NCBI RefSeq assembly: GCF_009742725.1
Contig: NZ_WPHG01000004.1
Location: 248,001-312,000, forward strand
Length of the DNA stretch: 64,000 bases
Source of the DNA: Nitratireductor arenosus
GTDB lineage: Bacteria > Pseudomonadota > Alphaproteobacteria > Rhizobiales > Rhizobiaceae
Direction: 5' to 3'
The notes under the pieces were generated by a model. That model was not told the DNA's origin and made no database searches. It saw only the letters and a program-made list of their open reading frames with translations. A program made the position numbers and the translations under genes. Positions 33,158 through 41,590 of this stretch are shown piece by piece. Position 1 is the first letter of the stretch. Each line of letters starts with the position of its first letter.

Positions 33158-34510
33158 TCAGCCCATCAACGCCCGGTCGATGCTCATCGCCGCGTCGCGG
33201 CCCTGCGCGACCGCGGAAACCGTCAGATCGTCGCCGCCGAAAATGCAGTCGCCGCCGGCCCAAACCTTCGTCATCGAGGTCCGGCCCTCCTCGTCAACCT
33301 TGATGCGGCCCTTTTCGAGCGCGATCGCGTTGCCGCTGCCGTTGAGCGGGGCGGCATCGAAAGTCTGGCCGATCGCCTTGAACACCTGGTCGGCTGCGAG
33401 CGTGACCACCTCACCGGTGCCTACCAGCTTTCCCTCGACCAGGCGGGTATATTCGAGTTCGATGCCCACCGTCGTGCCATTGACCGCAACGACGCGTTTG
33501 GGCTGTTGCCAGTGGCGAATAACGACGCCGTTCGAGGCGGCAAGATCCTGCTCGTATTCCGAGGCGTTCATATGCTCCTTGCCGCGCCGGTAGCAGATCG
33601 TCACCTCCTCGGCGCCGAGCAGCTTGGACTGGATCGCCGCGTCGATCGCCGTCATGCCGCCGCCGATGACCACGACCCGGCGGCCGACGGGGATGGTGGC
33701 GAGATCGTCCGCCTGGCGCAGGCCGGCGATGAACTCGACGGCGTTTTCCACGCCCGACGCGTCCTCGCCCTCCGCGCGCAGCGCGTTGACCCCGGCCAGC
33801 CCCATGCCCAGAAAGACGGCATCGTGCTTAGCCGCCAGTTCGGCAAGCGCGATGTCGCGGCCGAGCGCCATGCCATATTCGATCGAGATGCCGCCGACCG
33901 CCGTCACATAATCGACCTCGGACTGGGCGAATTCGTCCACGGTCTTGTAGGCGGCGATACCATATTCGTTCAAGCCGCCCGGCTTGGGTTTGGCCTCGTA
34001 AAGGGTGACCGCGTGGCCGCTGACCGCCAGCCGATGGGCGCAGGCGAGGCCGGCCGGTCCGGCGCCGACCACCGCGACCGTCTTGCCGCTCGACGCGGCG
34101 CGTTCGTAAAACTGCCTGCCTGCTTCCATCGCCACGTCGGTGGCGTAGCGCTGCAGCCGCCCGATCTGCACCGGCTTGCCCTCGGCGACCTCGCGCACGC
34201 ACACTTCCTCGCACAGCGTTTCGGTCGGACACACACGTGCGCACATGCCGCCAAGAATGTTCTGGTCGAAGATCGTCTTGGCCGATCCGAGCGGATTGCC
34301 GGTGGCGATCTGGCGGATGAACATCGGGATGTCGATCGAGGTCGGGCAGGCCTGCAAGCACGGCGCGTCGTAGCAGAAATAGCACCGATCCGCCTCCACG
34401 ACCGCTTCATGGCGGTCAAGCGGCGGATGAAGATCGGAAAAATTTTCCGAATATTGCGCTTGCGACAGTCGCCCGGCGGCAATCCCGTCCTTGAACTGGC
34501 CTTGTGCCAT
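33158..34510 (-). CDS. preT: NAD-dependent dihydropyrimidine dehydrogenase subunit PreT
   Basis: 450-aa GltD/PreT-type flavoprotein. An N-terminal Fe-S region contains CYFCYDAPCLQACPTSIDIP and MCARVCPTETLCEEVCVRE. The FAD motif AVVGAGPAGLACAHRLAVSG follows, then the NAD motif VVIGGGMTAIDAAIQSKLLG and the C-terminal AGGDCIFGGDDLTVSAVAQG. It passes electrons from NADH to PreA. ATG 34510 has an AGAATGGGGAACAAGG ribosome-site region. An RutR-like site lies 49 bases upstream. Confidence 0.95.
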   Translation of the reverse strand: MAQGQFKDGIAAGRLSQAQYSENFSDLHPPLDRHEAVVEADRCYFCYDAPCLQACPTSIDIPMFIRQIATGNPLGSAKTIFDQNILGGMCARVCPTETLCEEVCVREVAEGKPVQIGRLQRYATDVAMEAGRQFYERAASSGKTVAVVGAGPAGLACAHRLAVSGHAVTLYEAKPKPGGLNEYGIAAYKTVDEFAQSEVDYVTAVGGISIEYGMALGRDIALAELAAKHDAVFLGMGLAGVNALRAEGEDASGVENAVEFIAGLRQADDLATIPVGRRVVVIGGGMTAIDAAIQSKLLGAEEVTICYRRGKEHMNASEYEQDLAASNGVVIRHWQQPKRVVAVNGTTVGIELEYTRLVEGKLVGTGEVVTLAADQVFKAIGQTFDAAPLNGSGNAIALEKGRIKVDEEGRTSMTKVWAGGDCIFGGDDLTVSAVAQGRDAAMSIDRALMG

Positions 34511-34558
34511 CCTTGTTCCCCATTCTTGATTTGGGAAAAATCTAGCACGTTTTCTTTT

Positions 34559-34574
34559 TTTATCAATCGGTCAA
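34559..34574 (-). promoter_or_regulatory. RutR-like operator upstream of preT
   Basis: On the minus strand the sequence is TTGACCGATTGATAAA, matching 11 of 14 specified positions of TTGACCANNTGGTCAA. It shares the 11-base core TTGACCGATTG with the site at 24331. It sits in an AT-rich patch 49 bases before the preT start, a typical operator position. Confidence 0.55.
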
Positions 34575-34679
34575 ATTTTTAGATCACTGCCAGGCAGCGA
34601 CTATTACATGAGTATTATTCTCATATTTTATCAGAGACGGAATCGGGTGCTGCAACCTTCCGGTTCCCGCGCTGCTCGG

Positions 34680-34800
34680 TCGCTTCTACGCCAAGATCGA
34701 CGCAGGACCATCCCGCAAGGAAGCCCCACCGCCGTGGAGCCGAGATGTTCCAAGTGCGCGATTGCGATGTGATACTCTGTAACATCCGGATACGGCGGCA
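34680..34800 (-). pseudogene. possible GrpB-family remnant
   Basis: Minus-strand translation gives AHLEHLGSTAVGLP, close to the GrpB-family signature xIEHIGSTAVPGLxAKP. The likely continuation VDLGVEA is in a different frame about 20 bases on, and no intact reading frame extends beyond it. Family assignment is from memory of the motif and is weak. The surrounding 34511-35094 stretch (584 bases) otherwise holds only the preT control region and AT-rich sequence without a credible gene. Confidence 0.25.
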
Positions 34801-35094
34801 GAACCGATACGGCCCAACCGCGCTGTGCGCGGGAATGCAACAACCAGCGAAATATCGTTGACGAAAATTCAATCTTGTTCAGTTTACCTCACAAAATGGC
34901 CTATCGCCGTTATCGACTACTTCGGCATTAGGCCGACTCGCAAGTTGAGCACGTGTCTGATATTCAAGGAGATACGGGTGATTCCGGTGAATTTCTTCGC
35001 TGACCTTCCAGAAAATGTGCCGCTGGAATAGCGCCCTCTCATTTTGTTTGCTATAAAACCTTCAGCATCAAATCGCTCACCCCGGATTGCCCGC

Positions 35095-35331
35095 ATGACA
35101 AGCAAACCCGATCCCGTTGAGGTAACGCGCGCCGCCGACGCCATGATGGAAGCTTATGGCCGGGAAGACCCCCAGCATGCGCTGCGTCAGGCGGCTCGGG
35201 CGGAAGCCCAGAGTGCCAACAGGGTTTTTGCGCGGGCGGTTCGAGAGGAAATCGAAAAGCGCTGCCTGGAGCAAAATCCTGAAAAATGGGCACCGGTTTT
35301 CGGAAAAGATCACCCCGTGACGCGAAGATAA
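35095..35331 (+). CDS. small hypothetical protein ending in a repeat-derived tail
   Basis: 78 aa, not recognised. It opens with a helical, charged region MTSKPDPVEVTRAADAMMEA and continues through RQAARAEAQSANRVFARAV. The last 22 codons, from about LEQNPEKWAPVF, coincide with an intergenic repeat common in rhizobia, so the protein may have gained its tail by repeat insertion. ATG 35095 has only a weak GGAT ribosome-site candidate. Moderately likely to be real. Confidence 0.42.
   Translation: MTSKPDPVEVTRAADAMMEAYGREDPQHALRQAARAEAQSANRVFARAVREEIEKRCLEQNPEKWAPVFGKDHPVTRR
35265..35325. repeat. rhizobial-type dispersed repeat
   Basis: The sequence around AAAATCCTGAAAAATGGG and CACCGGTTTTCGGAAAAGATC resembles the short dispersed element found between genes in Mesorhizobium and relatives (GTGGGAACCGGTTTTCGG type). 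It is recognised by eye only; copy number elsewhere in the genome was not checked. Confidence 0.5.
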
Positions 35332-35721
35332 TTCATCATCGCGCTGCGCGGCTTGTCCCGAGCGCCCAAAATCCAGCCCGTCAAACCGCTTCCGGCAAGA
35401 CCCGAGCGGTTCATCTTTGGATGAAAGTGGTTTGATGGAGCGGATTTTTCGGTCCGGCAAGGAGACGTCCGCGGCGCGATATCAGTATCGGGCAAGGGCT
35501 TTGACGGCGAGAACTGGCTTATCGGACCTGCCCGACGAAACGTCCGAAGGGCCGGGGCGGAAAAGCCGCCCAGGCCGGGAGCGCCTTGTACTTTTGATGC
35601 CGCCTGTCCAACCGCGATTGTCCGACCTTGGTCTTTCGCGCCCTCACCAGCGTCGCGCGCGGTTCACGGTGCCGGCACCATATCGCCACGCGCTCCCGGT
35701 CAGACCACGAAGTCCCGGCGG
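35332..35721. other. gene-poor interval
   Basis: 390 bases without a credible gene. Imperfect inverted repeats occur around 35385-35415 (AACCGCTTCCGGCAAGACC then GAGCGGTTC), continuing the repeat-rich character of the preceding 70 bases. Open frames here are Arg/Pro-rich and look like noise. Confidence 0.5.
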
Positions 35722-35973
35722 TCAGACGGCTCGAGCCAAAGATGAGTCGCCCTTATCCGTGGCCAGGACCGTCTCCTGGGCTTTGTTCTCATTGTCGGAT
35801 GTGTCGAAGGGACGTTCCCTGCGTACCGTGTCGCACGCCTCGATATAGGCCATCTCGACAAAATACCCGATCAGGGGCAGCCCGTCCCCCTGGGCCATCT
35901 GGCGCAGTTCGCGCAGATGTTCCTGCAAATAGACCAGACGTTGACGCCGGTCATACCTTGTTCTCGCGCCCAT
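35722..35973 (-). CDS. small hypothetical protein
   Basis: 83 aa, not recognised. ATG 35973 has a good AAGGGG ribosome site eight bases ahead. The sequence looks protein-like and helical: RLVYLQEHLRELRQMAQGDG then GYFVEMAYIEACDTVRRERP, followed by a polar tail. It resembles the short, helix-rich hypothetical proteins common in rhizobia. No partner gene suggests a function. The 253 bases between it and the peptide ABC ATPase gene hold nothing I can name. Confidence 0.58.
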   Translation of the reverse strand: MGARTRYDRRQRLVYLQEHLRELRQMAQGDGLPLIGYFVEMAYIEACDTVRRERPFDTSDNENKAQETVLATDKGDSSLARAV

Positions 35974-36226
35974 GGCGGTGCCCCTTTTCGCGACGTTTAA
36001 TCACCCCGCCATCACTATACCCACCATGTTGGATACGCGCGGGTTTCCCCCTTGGACAGGTTATGATTGCAGCCGGTTGCAGAAGGAAACGATCGGACGC
36101 GGACATTATGAGGCGGCGATATCCGCCCCTGTGCCGGCGGGATACCGGCGCGCGGTGCGGGCAGGCACACCACGGACCGCTTTGAGCCGTTCATCCTTAA
36201 ATGGACAACCTCCGGAAAGCCTGCAG

Positions 36227-39076
36227 CTACCGCGGCTTCTTGCCGAACACCTTGACGTATTCCGCGACGCCGCCCTTCGCGAGCGCCTTGGCCTGTTTCA
36301 CCCAGTCCTCGCGCTCGATGCGACCGTGGAATTTCAGATGCCCATCGACCCATCCGCGCTCGGCTTTCTTCCACGAAGCAACCTGGCTGTAGCTGTAAAT
36401 GCCGAGCCCGTTCAAAATTCCCTCGATCTTCGGGCCGACGCCCGAGATCAGTTTGAGGTCGTCCGGCCGGGCCGGTTTTTTCATCGCCGGCGGGCGGTTC
36501 TTGTCCGGGTCGGACGCCGGCTGGGCCTTGGCTGGCCCTGCCTTCCTGGCGACGGAGCTACCCTTGCGGGCCGCAGCCGACGGCGCTTTTTTGGCGGTCT
36601 TCGGTGCCGGTCCGCTCGCGGCAAGCTCTCCGCGTGACACTGTTTTCGGCCCCGACGGTTTGGCCTTGCGGCCGGCGAGATCGGTGTCGGGCGCGGCCTG
36701 CTTTGCCGTTTTCGGCCGCTTTGCGGTCGCCGGCCTGGTCGATGCGCTCACCGCCTGCCGGCCGGCGCCGACCTGCGACATTACCTTGGCCGGAGCGGAT
36801 TCACCCGGCAGAGCAGACGGTGTCTTGCGCACGCCCGCCCTACCCGTCTTCTTCGCCGCTGCCTCGCGGGCTCCGGGAATTTCTCCCTTTGCCTTTTGCC
36901 GGGCCTTCGGGCTCGTCTTGGCAGCCTTGGCGGATGCCGGTTTGCGCTTAGATTCGGCGACCTTGCTGGCGCCGACCTCGAAGCTAATCACCGGCTCCAT
37001 CTCGTCCAGAATCTCGTCGTCGAGCCAGCATAGGCTTCTGTGGCCATTGCCGAGTTCCTTGAGCGGCGGCACCTCGGTTTCGCATTTGTTGCCCGGCACG
37101 CGCGATTTCCAGCGGCAGCGCGTCTGGAACGGGCAGCCCGTGGGTGGATTGAGCGCGGACGGAATGTCGCCCTCAAGCACGATATGCTGCTTGACGACGC
37201 TGGTGTCAGCGATCGGGATCGCCGAAAGCAGCGCTTCGGTGTAAGGGTGATAGGGCGGCGAAAAAATCTGGTCGGTCGTGCCCTGCTCGACGATATAACC
37301 GAGATACATCACGACCACCCGGTCGGCGAGATAACGCACGACCGACAAATCGTGGCTGATGAACAGCATCGTCGTCTTGTTCTTGCGCTGGATGTCCATC
37401 AAAAGTTCGGTGACGGCCGCTTGCACCGACACGTCGAGCGCCGATACCGGCTCGTCCGCCACCACCACCTTGGCGTTGCCGGCGAAGGCGCGCGCCACGC
37501 CGATACGCTGCTTCTGGCCGCCCGAAAGCTGGCGCGGCATCCTGACGGCGAAGGCGCGCGGCAGTTTCACCAGGTCGAGCAGTTCCAGCATGCGTGTCTG
37601 TCTGTCGGCCTGGCTGTTGCCGACTTTGAATTTTTCCAGCGTACGGATGATCTGCGAGCCGACCGAATGGCTTGGGTTGAGCGTATCGAACGGGTTCTGG
37701 AACACCATCTGGATGGAGGAGATCGTGTCGACGTCGCGCTCCTCGATCGGCGTCGACTGGATTTCCTTGTTGCCCAGCGTCACCGTGCCCTCGGTCGCCG
37801 TTTCCAGGCCGAGCAAAACCTTGGCGAGCGTCGACTTGCCGCAACCCGATTCACCCACGATCGCCACGGTCTCGGCCTCGCGGGCCTCGAAGCTGATCGT
37901 CTCGTTCGCCTTGACGGTCCGCGTCTCCGATCCGCCGAAGATCGCGTTGGCGGCGACATGGTAATATTTCTTCAGCTTGTCGACGACCAGCGCCGGAGCG
38001 CCGGGTCCGGTCGCCGTGTGCTCCACCTCGGCGCCTTCCGGCAACGCCTGCCAGTCGAGTTCGTCGAAACGCAGGCAACGGCTCTGGTGCCTATCATGAC
38101 CCTTCACGTCGATCATCGGGATTTCGGCCACGTCGCAGACCCCTTCCACGAAATGGTGGCAGCGCGGCGCGAAATTGCAGCCCTTGGGCCGATCCTGCGG
38201 CAGCGGCAGTTGCCCGGGAATGGCGATCAGCGGCCGCGAGTTCTTGTCCGCGCCAGGCAGTGGGATGGAGCGGAACAGGCCTTGCGTGTAGGGGTGGCGC
38301 ATATGGTTGAAGACGTCGTCGATATTGCCGGTCTCCACGGCCTCGCCCGAATACATCACCGTGATCCGGTCGCAGGTCTCCAGAATCAGGCCGAGATTGT
38401 GCGACACGAAGATCATCGACGTGCCGAATTCCTTGCCGAGCCCCTTGACCAGTTCGACGATGCCGGCCTCCACCGTGACGTCGAGCGCGGTGGTGGGCTC
38501 GTCGAGCAGAAGCAGCGCCGGTTTCGACAACAGCGCCATGGCGATGACGATGCGCTGCTGCTGGCCGCCTGAAAGCTGGTGCGGGTAGGACCGCATCATC
38601 CGCTCGGGATCGGGCAGGCGCACGGAACGGACCATCTCCAGCGCTCGGTTATAGGCCTCCTTCTTTGACACCTTGTCGTGGATCAGCGGCACTTCCATCA
38701 GTTGCTGTCCGACCTTCATCGCCGGATTCAGGCTCGCCATCGGCTCTTGGTAGATCATGGCGATCTCGTTGCCGCGGATCGCACGCAGCTCCTCGTCCGA
38801 CATGTCGCCCATGTCGCGGCCCTTGAACGTGATGCGCCCGCCGACGATCTGGCCGACATTGGAGAGATCGCGCATGATGCCGAGCGAGACGGTCGACTTG
38901 CCACACCCCGATTCCCCAACAATGCCCATCGCCTCGCCCGGCATCACGGAGCATGAAAAATCCATCACGGCCGGAATTTCGCCCTTGCGCGTGAAAAACG
39001 AGATCGACAGGTTCTCGATTTTTAGGATCGGTTCGCCCGCCTGCTGGCTCCGCGAGATGCTGATGGCTTCATTCAT
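36227..39076 (-). CDS. fused dual ATPase of peptide-type ABC importer with Lys/Ala/Pro linker and helix-hairpin-helix tail
   Basis: 949 aa. Residues about 17-320 are a DppD/OppD-like ATPase (GESGCGKST, LSGGQQQR, LLLLDEP) with a Cys-containing C-terminal oligopeptide domain. Residues about 365-695 are a DppF/OppF-like ATPase (GESGCGKST, LSGGQKQR, VVADEP). Residues 701-859 form a Lys/Ala/Pro/Ser-rich low-complexity linker. Residues 860-949 form a small domain with DDLKLISGVGPKIEGILNGL and a Trp-rich second half, like the tail on rhizobial NuoE and similar helix-hairpin-helix modules. Both ATPases are complete, so this is a real fusion of two normally separate subunits. The tail's role in a transporter is unknown. 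Confidence 0.9.
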   Translation of the reverse strand: MNEAISISRSQQAGEPILKIENLSISFFTRKGEIPAVMDFSCSVMPGEAMGIVGESGCGKSTVSLGIMRDLSNVGQIVGGRITFKGRDMGDMSDEELRAIRGNEIAMIYQEPMASLNPAMKVGQQLMEVPLIHDKVSKKEAYNRALEMVRSVRLPDPERMMRSYPHQLSGGQQQRIVIAMALLSKPALLLLDEPTTALDVTVEAGIVELVKGLGKEFGTSMIFVSHNLGLILETCDRITVMYSGEAVETGNIDDVFNHMRHPYTQGLFRSIPLPGADKNSRPLIAIPGQLPLPQDRPKGCNFAPRCHHFVEGVCDVAEIPMIDVKGHDRHQSRCLRFDELDWQALPEGAEVEHTATGPGAPALVVDKLKKYYHVAANAIFGGSETRTVKANETISFEAREAETVAIVGESGCGKSTLAKVLLGLETATEGTVTLGNKEIQSTPIEERDVDTISSIQMVFQNPFDTLNPSHSVGSQIIRTLEKFKVGNSQADRQTRMLELLDLVKLPRAFAVRMPRQLSGGQKQRIGVARAFAGNAKVVVADEPVSALDVSVQAAVTELLMDIQRKNKTTMLFISHDLSVVRYLADRVVVMYLGYIVEQGTTDQIFSPPYHPYTEALLSAIPIADTSVVKQHIVLEGDIPSALNPPTGCPFQTRCRWKSRVPGNKCETEVPPLKELGNGHRSLCWLDDEILDEMEPVISFEVGASKVAESKRKPASAKAAKTSPKARQKAKGEIPGAREAAAKKTGRAGVRKTPSALPGESAPAKVMSQVGAGRQAVSASTRPATAKRPKTAKQAAPDTDLAGRKAKPSGPKTVSRGELAASGPAPKTAKKAPSAAARKGSSVARKAGPAKAQPASDPDKNRPPAMKKPARPDDLKLISGVGPKIEGILNGLGIYSYSQVASWKKAERGWVDGHLKFHGRIEREDWVKQAKALAKGGVAEYVKVFGKKPR

Positions 39077-39155
39077 GGCGTCGCTCTCGGTTTTCTTCTG
39101 TCTTTGCCCGCCCCGCGATACGGCGGCGCGCAGGGGAATCGTGGTCCGGCCGCCT

Positions 39156-40313
39156 TCAGTCCTTCAGCGACTCCTCGCGAAGCGCGTCGGCAAGCAGGTT
39201 GAGACCGAGCACGAACGACATCAACGCGATGGCTGGCGGCAGCGCCGGATGGATATATGAACGCAGGAGACGGCTCGATTCCTTGATCGCCGTGCCCCAG
39301 TCGGGGCTTTCCGGCGCCAGGCCGAGACCGAAATAGCCGAGTGTGCCCAGCAAGATCGTCGTGTAGCCGATCCGCAGGCAGGCATCGACGATCAGCGGTC
39401 CGCGCGCGTTGGGCAACACCTCCCACAGCATGATGTACCAGGGGCGCTCGCCGCGGGTCTGCGCCGCCGCGACATAGTCCCTTGTCTTGATGTCCATCAC
39501 CAGACCGCGCACGATGCGGAACACGCCAGGGCTCGACGCGAACACGACCGCCACGAAGATGTTGAGCTCGTTCGGCCGGATGGCGATGATGCCGAGCGGA
39601 TCCGCGTTGAAGACCAGCCCGAGATAGACCCAGCCCCCGATCAGGATCGTCAGCGCGAGCTGCACGACGAGCAATTGCGGGCGGCTCTTGTAGCGCGTGT
39701 AAAACAGCGTGCAGAAGAAGATGATCGGGAAGAGGAAGAACACCCCGGCCATTCCGTAGGGGATCGGCGTATCCATGATGCCCGGCGTGACCAGCAGGTA
39801 AAACAGCAGGATCACCGGGAAGGCCAGTACCAGATTGGCCAGGAACGACAGGAGCGAGTCGATACGCCCGCCGTAATAGCCGGCAGGCAGGCCGAGCGTG
39901 ATGCCAACCATCAGCGCGAACAGGGTCGCCGCCGGTGCGATGATCAGCACGATCTGGCTGCCGAACACCATCCGACTGAAAATATCCCGGGCCAGCCGGT
40001 CGCCGCCAAACAGGAAGGCCTGCCCTGATTCCGGCTCGATCGCGCCGGGCAGCGCGTCTTTCATGACGAAGATCTGTGCCAGCGGATCGAACGGCGAAAT
40101 CACGTCGGCGAAGATCGACGTGAACAGCCAGAACAGGCAGATGAGGACGCCGGCAATGCCCGCGCCAGTATCGAAGAGCTGCCCGTAAAGGCCAAGCCGC
40201 GCCTTGAAAGACATGCTCAGGCCCAACACGATGGCGAGTGCGAGCCACACCGGCCAGAAGCGCGCCATGACACCGAGAAAGGTCTGGAAGGCGCCGAGAT
40301 ACTCGAGTTCCAT
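39156..40313 (-). CDS. peptide-type ABC transporter permease (DppC/OppC family)
   Basis: 385-aa permease, larger than typical DppC because of an extra helical section around residues 160-235 (FLLVTPGIMDT through VYLGLVF region). Family features are GDRLARDIFSRMVFGSQIVL, the cytoplasmic loop DYVAAAQTRGERPWYIMLWEVLPN, and GLAPESPDWGTAIKES near the C-terminus. It is third in the operon binding protein-permease-permease-ATPase. Confidence 0.92.
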   Translation of the reverse strand: MELEYLGAFQTFLGVMARFWPVWLALAIVLGLSMSFKARLGLYGQLFDTGAGIAGVLICLFWLFTSIFADVISPFDPLAQIFVMKDALPGAIEPESGQAFLFGGDRLARDIFSRMVFGSQIVLIIAPAATLFALMVGITLGLPAGYYGGRIDSLLSFLANLVLAFPVILLFYLLVTPGIMDTPIPYGMAGVFFLFPIIFFCTLFYTRYKSRPQLLVVQLALTILIGGWVYLGLVFNADPLGIIAIRPNELNIFVAVVFASSPGVFRIVRGLVMDIKTRDYVAAAQTRGERPWYIMLWEVLPNARGPLIVDACLRIGYTTILLGTLGYFGLGLAPESPDWGTAIKESSRLLRSYIHPALPPAIALMSFVLGLNLLADALREESLKD

Positions 40314-40325
40314 GCGAAGCGCCCC

Positions 40326-41363
40326 CTAGCTAACGCGAATACGCGGATTGAGATAAGCATATCCCACATCCGAGATGAGCTGCGTGAACAAGACGACGAA
40401 CACCGAGACCAGCGAACATCCAAGCAGGAGATCGATGTCGTTGTTGCCGGCCGCCTCCACCAGCGTGTAGCCGAAGCCCTGGTAACGGAACATCACCTCC
40501 ACGATGACGACACCGGTCAACAGCCACGGAAACTGCAGCATGATCACCGTGAACGGGGCGATCAGCGCGTTCCTGAGCGCGTGTTTGATGACGACCGCGT
40601 TGAAGGCCAGCCCCTTGAGGCGCGCCGTGCGGATATATTGCTGCGTCATCACCTCGACCATCGAGGCCCGCGTCATGCGCGCGATATAGCCGATGCCGTA
40701 GATCGCCATCGTCATCACCGGCAGGGTGAAATTGGAGAATGTTATGCCGCGGCTGGTGGCGGTCGCCGCCGAGCCGTTCAATATGCCGAGCCACGACGCG
40801 AAGATGATGGTGAAGATGACGCCGGACACATATTCGGGCGTCGCCGTCGTGGCGATCGACGCCACCGAGAGACTTCGGTCCGTTCGCGTGCCTTCCCGCA
40901 TGCCGGCGATCACGCCGATCAGCAGCGAGACCGGCACCATCACGATCATCACCCAAAACATCAGCAAGCCGGTCGCGCCAAGCGCGGGAAACAGCTTCGC
41001 CGCCACGGTCGTCTTGAACTTGGTCGAGCAGCCGAAATCGCCCTGGAGAATGCCGCCGTAATAGGGCTCGTCCGGTTCGTCGCAATAGGAGAAACGCGCC
41101 GTCGTCACGCCCGTCTCCGGATCGACATAAGGCTGTTTCTGGACCACTCCCAGCCAGCGACCGTAACGGACGAAGAAATTGTCCCGGTAGCCGTTCTTGA
41201 CCAACCAGCTTTCGATGTGTTCGTCCGAGGAGCGCATGTCGAGCTGACTGATCGACAGCTTGCGCAGGTTGGGCTCAAGATTGACCATGAAAAAGACGAT
41301 AAGCGTCAGGCAGAACATGGTCAGCGCCATGGTGCCGAGCCGTCTCGCGACAAATGAAATCAT
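40326..41363 (-). CDS. peptide-type ABC transporter permease (DppB/OppB family)
   Basis: 345-aa permease. An N-terminal helix FVARRLGTMALTMFCLTLIV is followed by an unusually long periplasmic section (about residues 30-120, including SSDEHIESWLVKNGYRDN), then the membrane core. The EAA-type loop is QQYIRTARLKGLAFNAVVIKHALRNALI. It starts 227 bases after the binding-protein stop and ends 12 bases before the DppC-like gene. Confidence 0.92.
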   Translation of the reverse strand: MISFVARRLGTMALTMFCLTLIVFFMVNLEPNLRKLSISQLDMRSSDEHIESWLVKNGYRDNFFVRYGRWLGVVQKQPYVDPETGVTTARFSYCDEPDEPYYGGILQGDFGCSTKFKTTVAAKLFPALGATGLLMFWVMIVMVPVSLLIGVIAGMREGTRTDRSLSVASIATTATPEYVSGVIFTIIFASWLGILNGSAATATSRGITFSNFTLPVMTMAIYGIGYIARMTRASMVEVMTQQYIRTARLKGLAFNAVVIKHALRNALIAPFTVIMLQFPWLLTGVVIVEVMFRYQGFGYTLVEAAGNNDIDLLLGCSLVSVFVVLFTQLISDVGYAYLNPRIRVS

Positions 41364-41590
41364 GTCTTTCCCCTGCCGATCAGGTTGGGGATAGCACCGC
41401 GAACCATGTCCGCCGTTACAGGATCAAGGATGTCTTGCGGGTGCAGAAAACGGGACGGATCGACGTTCCATCCAAACCCACTCCACGATGCAAACCGGTT
41501 CTCCGGTTTTTCTTGTTCCCTCTGGACGGTCCGACCGCGGCGCTCCCACGAGTGCAATGGGGGCGCTGACGCCCCCATTGCCGACCTTTG

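Noticed and set aside
34825-35031. A 68-aa + strand open frame in the AT-rich gap
   Set aside because: No ribosome site, no similarity I recognise, and a composition that follows the local AT-rich background.
37040-38572. A 510-aa + strand open frame opposite the fused ABC ATPase
   Set aside because: Composition is typical of a GC-rich shadow frame (His/Arg/Asp-rich, no motif); the minus strand carries complete ABC motifs.
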